This document shows, one piece after another, positions 5,479-7,169 of a stretch of 7,169 bases of DNA (within the stretch, counting starts at the first letter, position 1; each line of letters starts with the position of its first letter). This stretch comes from Anaerolineales bacterium (GTDB lineage: Bacteria; Chloroflexota; Anaerolineae; Anaerolineales; DRMV01), in NCBI GenBank assembly GCA_015491595.1, contig WFVP01000390.1, forward strand, positions 1 to 7,169. The letters run 5' to 3'. Made by a program: the position numbers and the translations under genes. The notes under the pieces were generated by a model. That model was not told the DNA's origin and searched no databases. It was given only the letters and a program-made list of their open reading frames with translations.

Positions 5479-6468
5479 ATGGATTTGGGCTTCGTCCTCC
5501 GCACCTGGCTCGCCACCCTGAGGCGCCAGCGCCTGCTCTGGATGCTCGGCCTTGTGCTCTTCCTGGCCTATCTTCCCATGGTGTTGCTGGGGAGCTCCCT
5601 CGAGTTAATCCCGGAGACCTGGTTTGAAGGCGCCCTGTCCGAGGCCGACCTGCTCCAATGGGCCCTGGGCCTGCTGGCTTCCCTGGCCGTGGTGGTGCTG
5701 TTCCTGGCCGCGGTGAGCCTGGCGGTGAACGCGGGCATCATCCTCACCACCGCTCAGTCCTACCCGGATCCAGGTACGCGGACCATCACGTGGTCCGACC
5801 TCCGACCCCGCCTCCTACGGGGAACGCTGCGCCTGGGGTTGCTGGCCCTCCTCGGGACTGGCATCGCCGTCTTCGTCCTGCTGCTGGCCGCGCTGCCTGT
5901 GGTGGGCGGCCTGGCCGGTCTGTCCGCCTTCGCCCAAAACCTGTCCGATGCCGACACCGCGTTGGGGGTGGCCCTTTTGAGTATGGGCATGGGCGGCTTC
6001 TTCTTGTTCGTGTGCTGCATCCCCCTCGCGGTCCTTCTCCTGGGCCCCTTCTTCACCGCTTCCTCCATTGCCGTGGTGGCTGAAGAGGAACGCCCCTTCC
6101 TGGAAGCCCTGAAACAGGGGCTGACCCAGGCCTGGCGCAAATACGGCTGGTGGTTGTTGACCATGGCGGGCGGGATGGTCCTGGCCTTCATGCTCAACCT
6201 GCTGCCGACGCCTTTCCGGATTGTGGCCGGCGTTTTGGATGCAATGCGCAACCAGGGCCTGGACATTCCCCTCGTCCTCAGCGCCGCGGTCAACGGGGTG
6301 ACGGAAGTCCTCAACGGGCTCATCACCGTGGTGCAGAACGTGGCGCTGTTCACCCTCTACACCGTGGTGTATCTGCACCTTCGGGAACGGGCTGTAGAAG
6401 CCCCAACGGCATCCCCGTTGCTCCACGAAGCCCATGACGACTTTCCTGCGGACGAGGCGCATCCATGA
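5479..6468 (+). CDS. Polytopic membrane protein of unknown function, six or so TM segments
   Basis: I cannot name this gene. The 329-residue product is strongly hydrophobic with likely membrane segments near 18-38, 62-90, 117-142, 163-200 (long, possibly two), 223-245 and 275-300. It has a short basic N-terminus (RTWLATLRRQR) and an acidic, His-containing hydrophilic tail after 302. A polar amphipathic stretch, EERPFLEALKQGLTQAWRKYGWW at 203-225, precedes TM5. It resembles the 'LxALxxGxxxxxxxxWxLL' pattern of the membrane domain found in glycerophosphodiester phosphodiesterase-type and DUF975-like proteins, but that resemblance is only suggestive. No catalytic motif is visible. The gene has its own strong ribosome binding site and ends in an ATGA overlap with an ABC-2 permease gene, so the two are probably co-translated. 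It may be an accessory part of that transporter or simply share its transcript. Confidence 0.85.
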   Translation: MDLGFVLRTWLATLRRQRLLWMLGLVLFLAYLPMVLLGSSLELIPETWFEGALSEADLLQWALGLLASLAVVVLFLAAVSLAVNAGIILTTAQSYPDPGTRTITWSDLRPRLLRGTLRLGLLALLGTGIAVFVLLLAALPVVGGLAGLSAFAQNLSDADTALGVALLSMGMGGFFLFVCCIPLAVLLLGPFFTASSIAVVAEEERPFLEALKQGLTQAWRKYGWWLLTMAGGMVLAFMLNLLPTPFRIVAGVLDAMRNQGLDIPLVLSAAVNGVTEVLNGLITVVQNVALFTLYTVVYLHLRERAVEAPTASPLLHEAHDDFPADEAHP

Positions 6469-7169
6469 AGGACGTCTCCCTTTCCTGGCCTTACCGGGCC
6501 GCATGGTGGCGCACCCTGTGGGCCGCCATGGTGCTGGGCTGGGAGGAACAGTTCAACTGGATTCGGGACCCGCTGCTGCTGGCCATTTACCTCCTCATCC
6601 GGCCCCTGGCCACCGTGGCCCTGATTGTGGTCATGTACGGCCTGGTCACCCAGGGAGCGTGGCAGGACCCGCTGTTCGCCTACATCTACCTGGGGAACGC
6701 CCTGTACATTTACGTCGGGTATGTGTTCCAGGCCACGGCGTGGACCATCATCGACGAGCGGGAGCACTACCGCACCCTCAAATACCTGGCCATAACCCCC
6801 AGCCCCCTGGTCTGGTTCCTGTTGGGGCGGGCCATCGTGCCCTTGATGCTGGGGACGACGAGCGTGGTCGTGGCCCTGCTCGCGGGAGTGGTATTCTTCC
6901 GGCTCCCCCTGGGCTGGGACACTCTCTCATGGGGCCGGCTCCTTATGGGCCTGTTGGTGGGCTGGAGCGGGCTCATGGCCATCGGTTTCCTCCTGGCCAG
7001 CGTGACCCTGAACGCGCGGCGCTACATGTGGGTCATCGGGGAGGCCGTGGCCGGCACCTTATACGTGTGCACCGGGGCCATTTTCCCCCTGACCGTGCTG
7101 CCCCGGCCCCTGCAGGCCCTGGGATACGCCCTGCCCATCACGTACTGGTTGGAGTACATGCGTCGCGTC
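6465..7169 (+). CDS. ABC-2 type transporter permease, 3'-truncated by the window
   Basis: The frame is open from ATG 6465 to the last base (235 codons) with no stop, so the gene continues outside. It looks like an ABC-2 family integral permease, the membrane half of exporters for drugs, polysaccharides or lipids (DrrB-like). Probable membrane segments lie near 37-61, 70-95, 118-145, 157-182 and 188-212. Between the second and third is the typical cytosolic loop DEREHYRTLKYLAITPSPLVWFLLGR (97-122), equivalent to the E-R-x-x-G-T-L-x-x-L-x-x-TP element of the family. GAIFPLTVLPRPLQALGYALPITYWLEYMRR (204-234) matches the conserved 'G-x-x-F-P-x-x-x-LP ... LP-x-T-x-x-LE-x-x-R' C-terminal region. 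It starts in an ATGA overlap with the membrane protein before it, with GAGG at 6454-6457 as a modest ribosome binding site. No ATPase is in the window; a partner ATPase or second permease probably lies downstream. Substrate unknown. Confidence 0.85.
   Translation, partial: MKDVSLSWPYRAAWWRTLWAAMVLGWEEQFNWIRDPLLLAIYLLIRPLATVALIVVMYGLVTQGAWQDPLFAYIYLGNALYIYVGYVFQATAWTIIDEREHYRTLKYLAITPSPLVWFLLGRAIVPLMLGTTSVVVALLAGVVFFRLPLGWDTLSWGRLLMGLLVGWSGLMAIGFLLASVTLNARRYMWVIGEAVAGTLYVCTGAIFPLTVLPRPLQALGYALPITYWLEYMRRV

Overview
The window is a GC-rich, gene-dense bacterial chromosome segment with every recognisable gene on the + strand. The gene order (DHH phosphoesterase, truB, ribF), the strong AAGGAGG-type ribosome binding sites, the long two-copy ThyX and the MshB-like deacetylase suggest a Chloroflexota-type (Anaerolineae-like) bacterium, possibly thermophilic. 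That assignment is an inference from gene content and style, because no phylogenetic marker was searched.

Region 1 (1-1764) is the end of a conserved RNA-metabolism operon. It holds the 3' part of a NrnA-like DHH/DHHA1 phosphoesterase and then truB, the tRNA Psi55 synthase, 30 nt downstream. Region 2 (1765-2143) is a 379-nt stretch with no confident gene. It holds several short dyads, a convincing extended -10 promoter (TTGAGC, 18 nt, TACAAT with an upstream TG) and a predicted leader of about 200 nt that can form hairpins just before the ribF ribosome binding site. No FMN riboswitch core is visible. A 36-codon upstream frame overlapping the ribF start is possible but weakly supported.

Region 3 (2144-5404) is a tightly packed unit of ribF (FMN/FAD synthesis), thyX and a PIG-L/LmbE deacetylase. 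thyX starts inside ribF (41-nt overlap) and the deacetylase starts in an ATGA overlap with the thyX stop. RibF makes FAD and ThyX needs it, so the pairing makes functional sense. The ThyX here is about 481 residues, twice the usual size, with two ThyX-like halves that have lost different parts of the canonical active-site signature. This is the most interesting observation in the window.

Region 4 (5405-7169) begins with a 74-nt gap containing an imperfect direct repeat. It is followed by a polytopic membrane protein of unknown function and, through another ATGA overlap, an ABC-2 type transporter permease that runs off the right edge. These two probably belong to an export system whose ATPase would lie outside the window.

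There are no recognisable tRNA or rRNA genes, CRISPR arrays, insertion sequences or broken genes. I find no clear evidence of a wholly new multi-gene system. The items worth following are the two-copy ThyX and the ribF leader.
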